Source: Actinomycetota bacterium (GTDB lineage Bacteria > Actinomycetota > Acidimicrobiia > Acidimicrobiales > JAMCPD01). From it: a stretch of 35,553 nucleotides of DNA. Numbering within the stretch: the first letter of the stretch is position 1; the number at the start of each line of letters is the position of its first letter. The position numbers were made by a program, and so were the translations under genes. The stretch is taken from the NCBI GenBank assembly GCA_023379935.1, contig JAMCPD010000016.1, positions 15,516 to 51,068 on the forward strand. The letters are read 5' to 3'. The notes beneath the pieces are model-generated. The model searched no databases. It had not been told where the DNA came from and was given only the letters and a program-made list of their open reading frames with translations. Positions 1-7,293 of this stretch are shown here, one piece after another.

Positions 1-256
1 TTAGCTCAGTCCGCAATCTGGTTTCCGAAGCCTCAATGTCGCCTTTGAGTTCTTTTCTGAGTTCTTTGATGTCGCCTTTTAGTTCTTCCCTTAATCCTTT
101 GATGTCGCCTTTTAGTTCTTCCCTTAATCCTTTGATGTCGTTTTTTATGTCGTTTTTTAGAGAGCCAGCAAGATTATTATTGCCATAAAATATCGCAACT
201 ATTACGGCTAAAAAGCCAACCGCTAACATCACTTCATTGAAGTCGAAGCCTTTCAT
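1..256 (-). CDS. Small membrane-anchored coiled-coil protein, 5' part only
   Basis: The reading frame starts at an ATG (256-254) preceded by a good ribosome site (AAAGGAG, about 5 nt before the start) and is open to the left edge, so the 3' end is missing. Residues about 8-24 (VMLAVGFLAVIVAIFYG) form one hydrophobic N-terminal segment. The rest is highly charged and built from 11-residue units of the type KGDIKGLREEL, which suggests a hendecad-type amphipathic coiled coil on one side of the membrane. I do not recognise a family. It resembles short bacterial proteins with one membrane segment plus a coiled-coil tail, and no enzymatic motif is visible. Upstream lies a plausible promoter, so it is probably transcribed alone or leads an operon to the left. 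Confidence 0.75.
   Translation of the reverse strand, partial: MKGFDFNEVMLAVGFLAVIVAIFYGNNNLAGSLKNDIKNDIKGLREELKGDIKGLREELKGDIKELRKELKGDIEASETRLRTEL
35..133 (-). repeat. 33-bp tandem repeats coding for an 11-residue coiled-coil unit
   Basis: Three consecutive 33-bp units (35-67, 68-100, 101-133). The second and third are identical and the first is diverged. A further degenerate piece follows to about 160. Each codes for one 11-residue block on the minus strand, so copy-number change would lengthen the coiled coil without a frameshift. Confidence 0.85.
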
Positions 257-322
257 ATGTTCTCCTTTTTTTATTTTAGCACAAACTTTTCAGCTGTGCT
301 GTTTCCAATTTATAGTAATAAT

Positions 323-351
323 ATTATAGATAAGATACTATGAAAATACAA
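323..351 (-). promoter_or_regulatory. Sigma-A-like promoter for the coiled-coil gene
   Basis: On the minus strand a perfect TATAAT (328-323) lies 17 bp downstream of TTGTAT (351-346, 3 of 6 consensus matches). Transcription would start near 316, giving a 5' leader of about 60 nt. That leader contains a small hairpin (AGCACA at 278-283 with TGTGCT at 295-300). Confidence 0.45.
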
Positions 352-1201
352 GAAAATAATTTAAATATTTTTATCCTTCCCCTTCGGCCGCTTTCTCCAG
401 ATCCAACATTTTGGCCAATTAATTATTTATACAATGCCAATTCAGGGACCATATTATCTGCCTATTTAGGTGTTTTGTGGCTACACCTCTGATAGTAAAT
501 ACTATGCGAGTGGAAAACTTCAAAATACCGAAGTTTGTGTATATTCCAGCTCAATCCGCGACGGAGGCGCTATTTAATTACAACCAACTTCCAATAGGAT
601 AGGCAATCGTTTTAAATGACAAAACCCGATCTAAAGACCGACCAACTTTCCACCGCTATACAACAAAGAATTTCTCAAAATAAATCGTATGGTTATCGAT
701 CAAAATTCCAACAAGGTAGCGGGAAGCTGAAAAGAGTGGTGGATTGAGACCTCGCGTATACACCTAACTGCGGAAGATGGGTGCTCAGTTGGACAAAAGA
801 TTCCAGATGCGATGACGGATCATACCTGACTGGTCGCGTATACCCCGAGGGACCTCCTTTCCCAGTCAAGAACGCACTACCTATAGCTCGGCTGCAGTGG
901 TGTTGGCTGCAAAAGTCTTGGAGGGATCTACTGCGACGGCAACCCTGTTTAAACGGTTCTTCGCGGATTAATTGAAAAACCGATGTCAAACGTCTATTGC
1001 CGTATCATATTTGAATAACAACTCTCGTCGGAGCAGGTATGTGAAAGAAGCGGCTTTCCAAAAGAATCCCGGCTAAGTTGGCTGAGTATGAATTTTTAAA
1101 AAACATTAGGCGCCGGGTTCTTCTGAGAGTAGCGGAGTAAACAGTTAACATGTATAGCTTTATGATCTCGCTGCCATTCAAACGTATAAGTTATAGCTCA
1201 C
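352..1201. other. Intergenic stretch without a convincing gene
   Basis: About 850 bases between the coiled-coil gene promoter and the 3' end of the MgtE_N/CBS gene. The longest open frames (about 98 codons on the minus strand at 693-989 and 64 on the plus strand at 781-975) lack ribosome sites, overlap each other antisense and match no family I know. No tRNA, terminator or clear repeat was found. It may be a decayed gene or spacer. Confidence 0.5.
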
Positions 1202-2491
1202 CTAAGATGACACTTCACTGCGACGGCGCCAATTCTCGGGTATCAACAACGCAAGAATGTCATCAACAGTTACCACTCCGACTACACAATCGTTATCATC
1301 TACTACGGCTATGGAAGTTAGATTATAATCACTCATCGCAAGAGCAACCTCAACAAAATCAGCATTAGTTGAAACGCGAGGAGGATCAATCTGGCTTACA
1401 TCTTTCAGTATCATTTCCGGATCAGATCGGAGAAGTTCAAGCAGTGTGATTGATCCCGATAGTCGTTTATCGGCATCAACCACATAAACCGTAGTTAATA
1501 TCTCAGGATTTTCTTTGCTATCCCTAAACTTGAGCTTATCTAAAGAATCTCGGACCGAAGTAAAAGCCGACAAACAAATACAACTGGGGTTCATAAGCCC
1601 TCCCGCAGTGTTAGGGTTGTAGTTCAACAAACTCATAACTTGGGTTTTCTGAGGGATAGTTAAAAGATTAAGTACAGGCTCGCGGCGTTCTTGGGCAAGT
1701 TCTCCCAACAAATCAGCCGTATCATCGGGAGCCATATTCGATAAAATAGCCGCCACTTCCTCATCGGATCGGTTGGCTATAAACTCAAGTTGGTGATCTC
1801 GATCCAGCTCTTCAAACACATCGGCTTGGAGCTCTTTATCCTGACCAACCGCTTCAATTATCTCTTCACCTTCGGCATGGGTGGCAGCTTCAATTAAGTC
1901 GGCAATCTCTCCGGGATATAAAGGTGCCAACTTGCGCAGGCCTATTTTCAAACGAGAGGTTGGCACATGACTTAAAAAGGGTTCCAAATTTGTCCAGTCC
2001 AAAAAGAAGGAGTGATCCTGCTCCTTTTCATTTCGCTTACTTATGCGACTGATGAGGCGGTTTCTTTTTTGCCAGAACTTTATCAATGAATGCTTAGATG
2101 CATCTATGCCGACTACCCTCCAAGAGCCGCCAATGGGCGACAGGACAATATCTGAGGCGCGAACAAGGCGCGGCTTATACTTACGCTGGGCATAAATAAG
2201 TTGGTGCCCCAATACATCACGTACAAGCAAAACCTCACCAACGCGGCGCTCAAACGGATTTAATTTTTTAATAATATCAGCGGTTGATAAAGCGGTTGCT
2301 GGTATATCAATTACAACAACGCCGTCTCCTAAAGTGCGAATCCACTTTGCCGGTAAGAAAAGTTGTTCATCACTAACTTTTATCAATGCCCCGGCTATCA
2401 CCGGATAACCCTCACCAACTAAGCTGGCAACTAAGTCTTCCACACGCGCAACATTGTCACCCCCTTGAGTTACAAGTGGATTATGTGCCAC
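1202..2491 (-). CDS. Soluble PRC-barrel / MgtE_N / CBS-pair protein, probable Mg2+-sensing partner of the transporter
   Basis: Cytosolic 429-residue protein with no membrane segment. Residues 1-130 look like a duplicated PRC-barrel-type beta region. Residues about 185-290 are the MgtE intracellular N domain (MAPDDTADLL at 253-262, then YNPNTAGGLMNP at 291-302, matching the MgtE pattern that leads into the CBS domains). Two CBS domains follow (about 300-355 and 365-420). The MgtE membrane channel is absent, as in related actinobacterial proteins of this architecture. In MgtE these domains bind Mg2+ and gate transport. The gene lies 55 nt downstream of an Nramp-related transporter on the same strand, so it probably regulates that protein. 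The GTG start at 2491 has no ribosome site and would cut the first conserved strand. A GGAAGGA motif (2529-2535) instead precedes an in-frame ATT (2518), so the true N-terminus may be 9 residues longer. Confidence 0.88.
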   Translation of the reverse strand: MAHNPLVTQGGDNVARVEDLVASLVGEGYPVIAGALIKVSDEQLFLPAKWIRTLGDGVVVIDIPATALSTADIIKKLNPFERRVGEVLLVRDVLGHQLIYAQRKYKPRLVRASDIVLSPIGGSWRVVGIDASKHSLIKFWQKRNRLISRISKRNEKEQDHSFFLDWTNLEPFLSHVPTSRLKIGLRKLAPLYPGEIADLIEAATHAEGEEIIEAVGQDKELQADVFEELDRDHQLEFIANRSDEEVAAILSNMAPDDTADLLGELAQERREPVLNLLTIPQKTQVMSLLNYNPNTAGGLMNPSCICLSAFTSVRDSLDKLKFRDSKENPEILTTVYVVDADKRLSGSITLLELLRSDPEMILKDVSQIDPPRVSTNADFVEVALAMSDYNLTSIAVVDDNDCVVGVVTVDDILALLIPENWRRRSEVSS

Positions 2492-2546
2492 TGTTGAAAG
2501 TCGTATTAAGTCGTGAATTTTAAGTTAATCCTTCCAATGGCCAATT

Positions 2547-4274
2547 TCACGGATGGCCAATGCCAATCTCTACAACCTTTATCACTAACAATACTACAGC
2601 TACTACAAGATAGCCACGTAATAGATACATGCCAATTTTTGATGTGGCTGACCATTGCGGACGTTCTAAAAGTGCAAGGGGGGGCATACTCCAAGATTTG
2701 CGTTCTTCTTTCACTCTCCTATTACTCTTTAGCGTTTTATCGCTGTTAGTTTTACCTTTCCGCGCGAAAACACCCGTCACACCAAGTCCAATAACAGCTA
2801 AAACAACCAACACTTCAACAACCAAAACAAGATTTAAGTTCGGGAACATAGTGGCAACCATTAAAACAAGTGAGAGAATAACAAGCACCGTAACGATAAT
2901 ACCGGCGATAATGTTCAACCAAGCGGGATTAACCCAAGGACCAAGTACGGCGCGATCATTACACAAAAGCAGCAAAAATACAATTGCGCTCGGTAGCAGT
3001 ACTCCGGCCAAGGCTTGAACTCCAAGTGTTATCAGCCCCAAAGGTGCATGTGGTATAAGTACTATTCCGGCTGCCAGCAACACAAAAATACTAAAGGAAA
3101 GGTAAAAGGCTTTTGCATCACGAAAACTTCTGTGCAACGAGTGCTTGGCGCCAAAAACGTCACCCACCGCATAAGACACCGATAAGGTCACCGCAGAAGC
3201 CCCAAGAACAGAGGCATCAAACAGTACTATTGCAAACAATGCCCCGACAACATACCCAAGATGATGACCAAGACTGATCGCCACAGCCCCAGCACTGACG
3301 AAGTTCCCAAAAAAATGAGTTCTGCCAAAGGCGAAAGCCACACCAATCATGATAGCGGCGGCGGCTACATTGGTCAGTATTGCACCCATAAAAGTATCGG
3401 CGCGCTCATAGTTGATCCAACGTGTGGTAATCCGTTTATCCACCACATTCGACTGTTGAAAAAACAGTTGCCAGGGAGCAACCGTTGTACCCACAATGGC
3501 GATAATGAACAAGATTGACGTCGGTGTAACACCGCCTAATATCGAGGGTATGAAGATGCCTCGCAAAATCGGTCCGGTGAGGGGATGGACTAAAAATACA
3601 ATGGGGAACACCAACAAACTGGTGATGATGAATATGTACATAAACCGTTCCCAACGCCTAAAACTGCCGCTCAGCGTCATCGCTATTAAAGCCAGCGCGG
3701 CTAGTGGCACGGAGATAACCGGATGCAGCCCAAAATATGATAAAGCCATGCTGACACCTATAAACTCAGTGACTATGGTGAGAAAGTTCAAAACCAGCAG
3801 GTCCACAATCGAAAAGGCTGCCCAAAGAGTTCCGAACCTCTCTTTTATCAAGCGCCCATGACCTACGCCGGTAACCGTCCCCAAACGCACAACCATTTCT
3901 TGGGCAACGATGAGAATCGGAACCAACAACACAAGCGTCCAAAGCAAAGTTGTCCCATAGTTTTGACCGGCTTGAGCATAGGTAGCTACGCCACCTGCAT
4001 CATTGTCGCCAACCATAACGATAAGTCCAGGTCCCATAATTGCCAAAAGAACAAGCAGCCGTTTAAACAGGGAGTGTTCGGGGGGCGGTTGATGTTGCCC
4101 AACAGTACCCAAAGCTCCCTTGATATCACCGATATGCGCCGAATCCAAAGCGGTGCGATCCACCTCGACACCATCACTTCCCACCCGGGCGGTTTGGATC
4201 GTCCGACCAACTCGATTCGTTCCAAGGTTCAGTGTTTGTAAAATATGTATAGAAAAAGGTGAACGTAAACTCAT
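2547..4274 (-). CDS. Nramp-related divalent-cation transporter lacking the canonical metal-selectivity residues (putative Mg2+ transporter)
   Basis: Polytopic inner-membrane protein of 575 residues with a soluble N-terminal tail of about 70 residues and around 11-12 membrane segments. The Nramp signature in TM1 is recognisable (GPGLIVMVGDNDAGGVATYA, 81-100), but the DPGN motif reads DAGG (92-95). The TM6 motif, normally MPH, reads APWQ (266-269), so the methionine that favours transition metals in Nramp proteins is alanine. Loss of this methionine is known from Nramp-related magnesium transporters and from other members that carry hard ions. The following gene has MgtE's Mg2+-sensing domains. 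I therefore infer Mg2+ (or Mg2+/Mn2+) uptake; Mn2+ or another ion cannot be excluded. The start ATG at 4274 has a clear ribosome site (GGAGAG). Expression is probably controlled by the upstream leader (short ORF plus terminator). Confidence 0.88.
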   Translation of the reverse strand: MSLRSPFSIHILQTLNLGTNRVGRTIQTARVGSDGVEVDRTALDSAHIGDIKGALGTVGQHQPPPEHSLFKRLLVLLAIMGPGLIVMVGDNDAGGVATYAQAGQNYGTTLLWTLVLLVPILIVAQEMVVRLGTVTGVGHGRLIKERFGTLWAAFSIVDLLVLNFLTIVTEFIGVSMALSYFGLHPVISVPLAALALIAMTLSGSFRRWERFMYIFIITSLLVFPIVFLVHPLTGPILRGIFIPSILGGVTPTSILFIIAIVGTTVAPWQLFFQQSNVVDKRITTRWINYERADTFMGAILTNVAAAAIMIGVAFAFGRTHFFGNFVSAGAVAISLGHHLGYVVGALFAIVLFDASVLGASAVTLSVSYAVGDVFGAKHSLHRSFRDAKAFYLSFSIFVLLAAGIVLIPHAPLGLITLGVQALAGVLLPSAIVFLLLLCNDRAVLGPWVNPAWLNIIAGIIVTVLVILSLVLMVATMFPNLNLVLVVEVLVVLAVIGLGVTGVFARKGKTNSDKTLKSNRRVKEERKSWSMPPLALLERPQWSATSKIGMYLLRGYLVVAVVLLVIKVVEIGIGHP

Positions 4275-4326
4275 TACTCTCTCCGATATGTTCTGCGGAA
4301 AATAACTGGCTTTAAACAGTTTGGTT

Positions 4327-4350
4327 AAAAAAACAGGAAATTAGTTCCTG
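4327..4350 (-). terminator. Intrinsic terminator inside the transporter leader
   Basis: On the minus strand CAGGAA (4350-4345), loop CTAAT, TTCCTG (4339-4334) is followed directly by seven T (4333-4327). It lies 53 nt upstream of the transporter start and downstream of the short leader ORF. It must therefore be read through for the operon to be expressed: an attenuator rather than an end-of-operon terminator. Confidence 0.8.
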
Positions 4351-4454
4351 AAATAGGTTTTCCCCACTGCCTTCACAAATTGCCTAAAGAGCACCTTGAT
4401 TTGTAGAAGTGCTTGCGCTCTAATCGCGTTTGATAACGGTACTTGTCGAAAGTG

Positions 4455-4517
4455 TTATACAAATAGGAAGGCGTTAATATCTATCAACCTACTACTAGGG
4501 GGTTCTCCACGTTTCAC
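4455..4517 (-). CDS. 20-residue leader peptide upstream of the Nramp-related gene
   Basis: A GTG-initiated ORF of 20 codons (MKRGEPPSSRLIDINAFLFV) ending in TAA at 4457-4455. It is preceded 9 nt upstream by an almost perfect anti-16S complement, AAAGGAGGTG (4534-4525), the strongest ribosome site I saw in the window. It sits about 180 nt before the transporter start with an intrinsic terminator in between, the usual layout of a cis-acting leader peptide. The early Glu-Pro-Pro resembles the acidic/proline-rich start of enterobacterial MgtL, whose translation responds to Mg2+; this similarity is compositional, not homology I can show. The codons for residues 12-18 form the 3' arm of long-range stems, so ribosome position would change RNA folding. 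No independent protein function is expected. Confidence 0.7.
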   Translation of the reverse strand: MKRGEPPSSRLIDINAFLFV

Positions 4518-4543
4518 AGATATTCACCTCCTTTGCCTTCCTA
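4464..4543 (-). promoter_or_regulatory. Long-range RNA stem enclosing the leader-peptide ribosome site and ORF
   Basis: In minus-strand RNA a perfect 9-bp arm pair (TAGGAAGGC 4543-4535 with GCCTTCCTA 4472-4464) encloses a second 7-bp pair (AATATCT 4524-4518 with AGATATT 4482-4476). Between the two 5' arms lies the Shine-Dalgarno itself (4534-4525), left in an asymmetric internal loop. The 3' arms lie within leader codons 12-18. A smaller hairpin around CCTAGTAGTAGG lies in between. Translation of the leader and formation of these stems should exclude each other. Confidence 0.65.
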
Positions 4544-4617
4544 CTACAAACTTACCGAGTTTTACAAAGCAAAGCTCACAAAATGTAAGCTTTTGACATC
4601 ACTACTTCCAACAATAT

Positions 4618-4645
4618 AGCATAACACACCTAGCGCGCTTATCAA
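4618..4645 (-). promoter_or_regulatory. Promoter candidate for the transporter operon
   Basis: On the minus strand TTGATA (4645-4640, 5 of 6 matches) is spaced 16 bp from TATGCT (4623-4618, 4 of 6). Transcription would begin near 4611, giving a leader RNA of roughly 340 nt that contains the short ORF and the terminator. Confidence 0.45.
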
Positions 4646-4666
4646 GCCGAATACAGAAAAATTCAG

Positions 4667-4710
4667 GCAAACCCCAGAGCGCAAAACCCCAGAGCGCAAA
4701 ACCCCAGAGC
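4667..4710. repeat. Three 15-bp direct repeats upstream of the operon promoter
   Basis: Three head-to-tail copies of GCAAAACCCCAGAGC (4667-4680 lacking one A, 4681-4695, 4696-4710). They end about 22 bp upstream of the putative -35 box. The position suggests a multi-site binding region for a regulator, but slippage-generated spacer repeats are also possible. Confidence 0.8.
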
Positions 4711-4816
4711 GTCAACGGAACATAGGCTGACAGAAAAACCAACCATCGATAAAATCAACCACTCCAGTCAAGCAGTTAATCGAAAACCGGACGATTATGT
4801 CGGCTAAAGATATGTT

Positions 4817-5806
4817 TTACCGGGCAGACTTTATAGCTTCTATCAACTTGGGCAACACCTTTTTGACATCACCAACGATTCCCAAGTCAGCTATAGAGAA
4901 AATAGCGGCTTCTGCGTCTTTGTTGATAGCGATAATATTCTTGGCGCCTTTCATCCCAACCATGTGTTGAGTGGCACCTGAAATACCACACGCTATATAA
5001 ACAACGGGTTTTACAGTTTTGCCGGTCTGTCCAACCTGATAAGAGTAAGGAACCCACCCTTGATCCACGATAGCCCGGGAAGCTCCTGGGGCACCGTTTA
5101 GCAACTTGGCCAACTCCTCAATCATACCGTAACTCTCAGCGTCGCCGAGACCCCGGCCGCCAGCGACAACCACGGGAGCTTCTTCAAGCTTTGGTCCGCT
5201 TCTTTGCTCAACATGACGAGACTCAATATGTGCTAAATTAGTCGGACCAAGCTCGCCAACCTCAACAGTTTCAACCTCCTGTTGAGAAACCTCCTGTTCA
5301 GACCCGGTTTGAACCGGTTCGGCGGCAAAAGACTTGGCCCGTATGACATAAATACCGGGGAGCTCCCCCGTGAAACGGGCAGTCAAAATCTTTGTACCAC
5401 CAAAAATAGTATGTTGGGTGATAAGGCTGTCCGCCGAATAGAAAAGTCCGACGATGTTGGTGAGAACCGGGCGGTCGATGCGTACAGAGAGGCGTCCCGC
5501 TATATCTCTCCCATCGTAAGTACTGGGAACAAAGATTGCATCAGGAACATTTCCGCTTTGTATAAGTTGATGGAGCGCTTGGGATACCACCACACCCGGC
5601 ATTGAAGAACCAAGATCGCCCAGGTTATATACTTTCTTTGCTCCGTAAGCACCCAAGAGCGGTGCCAATGACGCTATGTCTGCATTCCAAGTTACGGCTT
5701 CCACCACCTCCGCCAACGATCTGGCACAGGTAAGAAGCTCATTGGTGGTCCCGATTGGGGTGTTGTCAAAAGATTCCGCCAATACCCATATACGTTTTAG
5801 AGTCAT
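4817..5806 (-). CDS. etfA: Electron transfer flavoprotein alpha subunit
   Basis: 329 residues, the usual length for EtfA/FixB. The N-terminal half is the ETF nucleotide-binding-like domain. The C-terminal half is the FAD domain, with AGGRGLG (215-221), GQTGKTVKP (259-267), GISGATQHMVGM (274-285) and AINKD (293-297), all part of the family's FAD-binding signature. With EtfB it accepts electrons from acyl-CoA and related dehydrogenases in the cytoplasm and passes them to the quinone pool through an ETF dehydrogenase or another partner. The ATG at 5806 is preceded by GGAGA. It follows etfB by 61 nt on the same strand, so the two are one operon. A flexible Glu/Gln-rich insert lies at residues about 160-205 between the two domains. 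Confidence 0.97.
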   Translation of the reverse strand: MTLKRIWVLAESFDNTPIGTTNELLTCARSLAEVVEAVTWNADIASLAPLLGAYGAKKVYNLGDLGSSMPGVVVSQALHQLIQSGNVPDAIFVPSTYDGRDIAGRLSVRIDRPVLTNIVGLFYSADSLITQHTIFGGTKILTARFTGELPGIYVIRAKSFAAEPVQTGSEQEVSQQEVETVEVGELGPTNLAHIESRHVEQRSGPKLEEAPVVVAGGRGLGDAESYGMIEELAKLLNGAPGASRAIVDQGWVPYSYQVGQTGKTVKPVVYIACGISGATQHMVGMKGAKNIIAINKDAEAAIFSIADLGIVGDVKKVLPKLIEAIKSAR

Positions 5807-5867
5807 AATTTTTCAAAATCTCCTACTTGTTTATATAACCGTTATTCTTAGCTTATCAACTTATCTC

Positions 5868-6650
5868 TCAGATAAGTTTCAACTGCTCCAAGAAAGCGAC
5901 AACACGCTCATGGGCGTCACCTTCGTCAACTACTATCTCACCCGCTGAACGCTGCTGTTCATCTTTAACATCTACAACCTCCTGCCTTGCACCCGCAAAA
6001 CCGACTTCTGTGGCATCTAAGCCCAAGTCGGCTATCTTGAGTTCCTCAATTGGTTTGTTTTTGGCAGCCATAATGCCCTTGAAGGAAGGATACCTGGGCT
6101 CTACAACTCCTGCCGTGACGGTAACCACCGCGGGCAACGGCGAAATAACTTCATCATAGCCGGCTTCAGTCTGGCGTTGTACCGCTATTTCCCTGTTACC
6201 CTGTACCGATATTTTCTTTGCAAAAGTAACTGACGGCCATCCAAGCAGTTCCGCTATCTGCACCGGCAATGTTCCCGTGTAACCATCAGTAGACTCAGTG
6301 GCGGCTATAACCAGATCTGGCTGCCCGCGTTTGATTGCACCACTTAATACTTTAGCCGTGCTAAGGGCATCCGAACCTTTAAGTGCCTCATCACTAATCA
6401 ATATAGCCTTGGCGGCTCCCATAGCCAACGCTGTGCGAAGGCCACTGGTCTGATTGCCCGGGACCATTGAAACCAACGTTACCTCTCCGCCGCCGGCTTG
6501 TTCCGCCAGTTGAAGAGCCATCTCCACACCATAAGAGTCGGAATCGTCCATGATGAGCTTGTCATCTCTTACAAGACACTTGGTTGAATCGTCTAAAGTC
6601 AATGCCATAGCCGGATCGGGAATCTGTTTAACACATACAACTATATTCAT
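5868..6650 (-). CDS. etfB: Electron transfer flavoprotein beta subunit
   Basis: 260 residues from the ATG at 6650 (MNIVVCVKQIPDP, the typical EtfB N-terminus). The frame is open further up to 6734, but those 28 residues are not family-like and have no ribosome site, so the shorter start is used. The segment DGYTGTLPVQIAELLG (122-137) belongs to the AMP-binding region, and EPRYPSFKGIMAAKNKP (184-200) is the EtfB signature including the loop that recognises partner dehydrogenases. EtfB holds AMP and completes the heterodimer with EtfA encoded just downstream. Group I (housekeeping) ETF is the most likely type; nothing nearby (no fix genes, no bifurcating dehydrogenase) suggests a bifurcating system. 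Confidence 0.96.
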   Translation of the reverse strand: MNIVVCVKQIPDPAMALTLDDSTKCLVRDDKLIMDDSDSYGVEMALQLAEQAGGGEVTLVSMVPGNQTSGLRTALAMGAAKAILISDEALKGSDALSTAKVLSGAIKRGQPDLVIAATESTDGYTGTLPVQIAELLGWPSVTFAKKISVQGNREIAVQRQTEAGYDEVISPLPAVVTVTAGVVEPRYPSFKGIMAAKNKPIEELKIADLGLDATEVGFAGARQEVVDVKDEQQRSAGEIVVDEGDAHERVVAFLEQLKLI

Positions 6651-6716
6651 ACTATTTGATTTTTCACCATGTAATACCTTTAACGCCAATCCTGAGCAAA
6701 ATTTTTTTAAGATTTT

Positions 6717-6732
6717 GCTTGCAATTGTAAGC
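6717..6732. promoter_or_regulatory. 16-bp near-perfect palindrome upstream of etfB
   Basis: GCTTGCAATTGTAAGC is symmetrical except at one base pair (6721/6728). It lies 67 bp upstream of the etfB start in the region shared with the divergent whiB-like gene. The size and symmetry suit a dimeric repressor operator; the regulator is unknown. Confidence 0.4.
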
Positions 6733-6836
6733 ATTTAGGTTTACGCTATATTTACGAACCGTTAACCGGCCGTTAAGATTGGTAGTTTTCATCCCTGAAA
6801 GCTCCTCTAAAAGGAGTATTACCGTATTGCTAAATC

Positions 6837-6870
6837 GCTGGTATTGACTGTTTGCTGGTATTGATTGTTG
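6837..6870. repeat. 17-bp tandem direct repeat upstream of the whiB-like gene
   Basis: GCTGGTATTGACTGTTT (6837-6853) is followed immediately by GCTGGTATTGATTGTTG (6854-6870), 15 of 17 bases identical. The pair ends 39 bp before the whiB start, within the likely promoter region, and could be a regulator-binding site. Confidence 0.65.
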
Positions 6871-6909
6871 AATAAAGTATTTTACGTCAAGAGAATCTAA
6901 GGAGACACA

Positions 6910-7293
6910 ATGGCCCTTACATGGAGTCGCTCAATTGAGTGGAATGCCGAAGAATGGCGCAAGGTGGCAGCCTGTCGGGATACCGAACTAGACCTCTTCT
7001 TCCCTATCGGAACAACCGGGCCCGCTATTGAGCATATAAAGGCTGCTAAATCGGTATGTACGGAATGCGAGGTAAAAGGACCTTGTCTGGAGTTCGCATT
7101 GGTAACCAACCAGGAATCGGGAGTATGGGGCGGTACTGCCGAAGAGGAGCGTCGTCAACTGCGAAAAATATGGCTATCACGCCAGGCGGGCCAAGAACAG
7201 ATTAACCAAATGAGTAAACTGCGCCTCTCAAACAGAAAACCCATCCATGGGCAGGAGCAGCTCAACGGTAGTCGTAGACGCCGTTTGGGCTAA
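6910..7293 (+). CDS. whiB1: WhiB-family iron-sulfur regulator, WhiB1-like
   Basis: 127 residues. The four cluster-binding cysteines are C22, C50, C53 and C59 (C-X27-C-X2-C-X5-C), followed by the GVWGG turn (71-75) and a basic C-terminal part. WhiB proteins are actinobacterial: they hold a [4Fe-4S] cluster, sense NO or redox state and bind the primary sigma factor. DLFFPIGTTGPA (28-39) closely follows the WhiB1 pattern, and the neighbour pdtaS is the same as in Mycobacterium, which supports the WhiB1 assignment. A good ribosome site (AAGGAG, 5 nt) fixes the ATG at 6910. The C-terminal tail (about residues 100-127, Arg-rich) is longer than in mycobacterial WhiB1, and its last 66 bases are antisense to the 3' end of pdtaS. 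Confidence 0.96.
   Translation: MALTWSRSIEWNAEEWRKVAACRDTELDLFFPIGTTGPAIEHIKAAKSVCTECEVKGPCLEFALVTNQESGVWGGTAEEERRQLRKIWLSRQAGQEQINQMSKLRLSNRKPIHGQEQLNGSRRRRLG

Noticed and set aside
693-989. 98-codon open frame on the minus strand with a plus-strand counterpart
   Set aside because: No ribosome site, TTG start, composition unlike the neighbours and no recognisable motif. Most likely non-coding or a decayed remnant.
1202-2491. Full MgtE magnesium channel
   Set aside because: The C-terminal five-helix pore domain is absent; the protein ends shortly after the second CBS domain with no hydrophobic segment.
4275-4620. M-box or Mn2+ (yybP-ykoY) riboswitch before the transporter
   Set aside because: I could not find the conserved cores of either class; the leader is better explained by the short ORF plus terminator.
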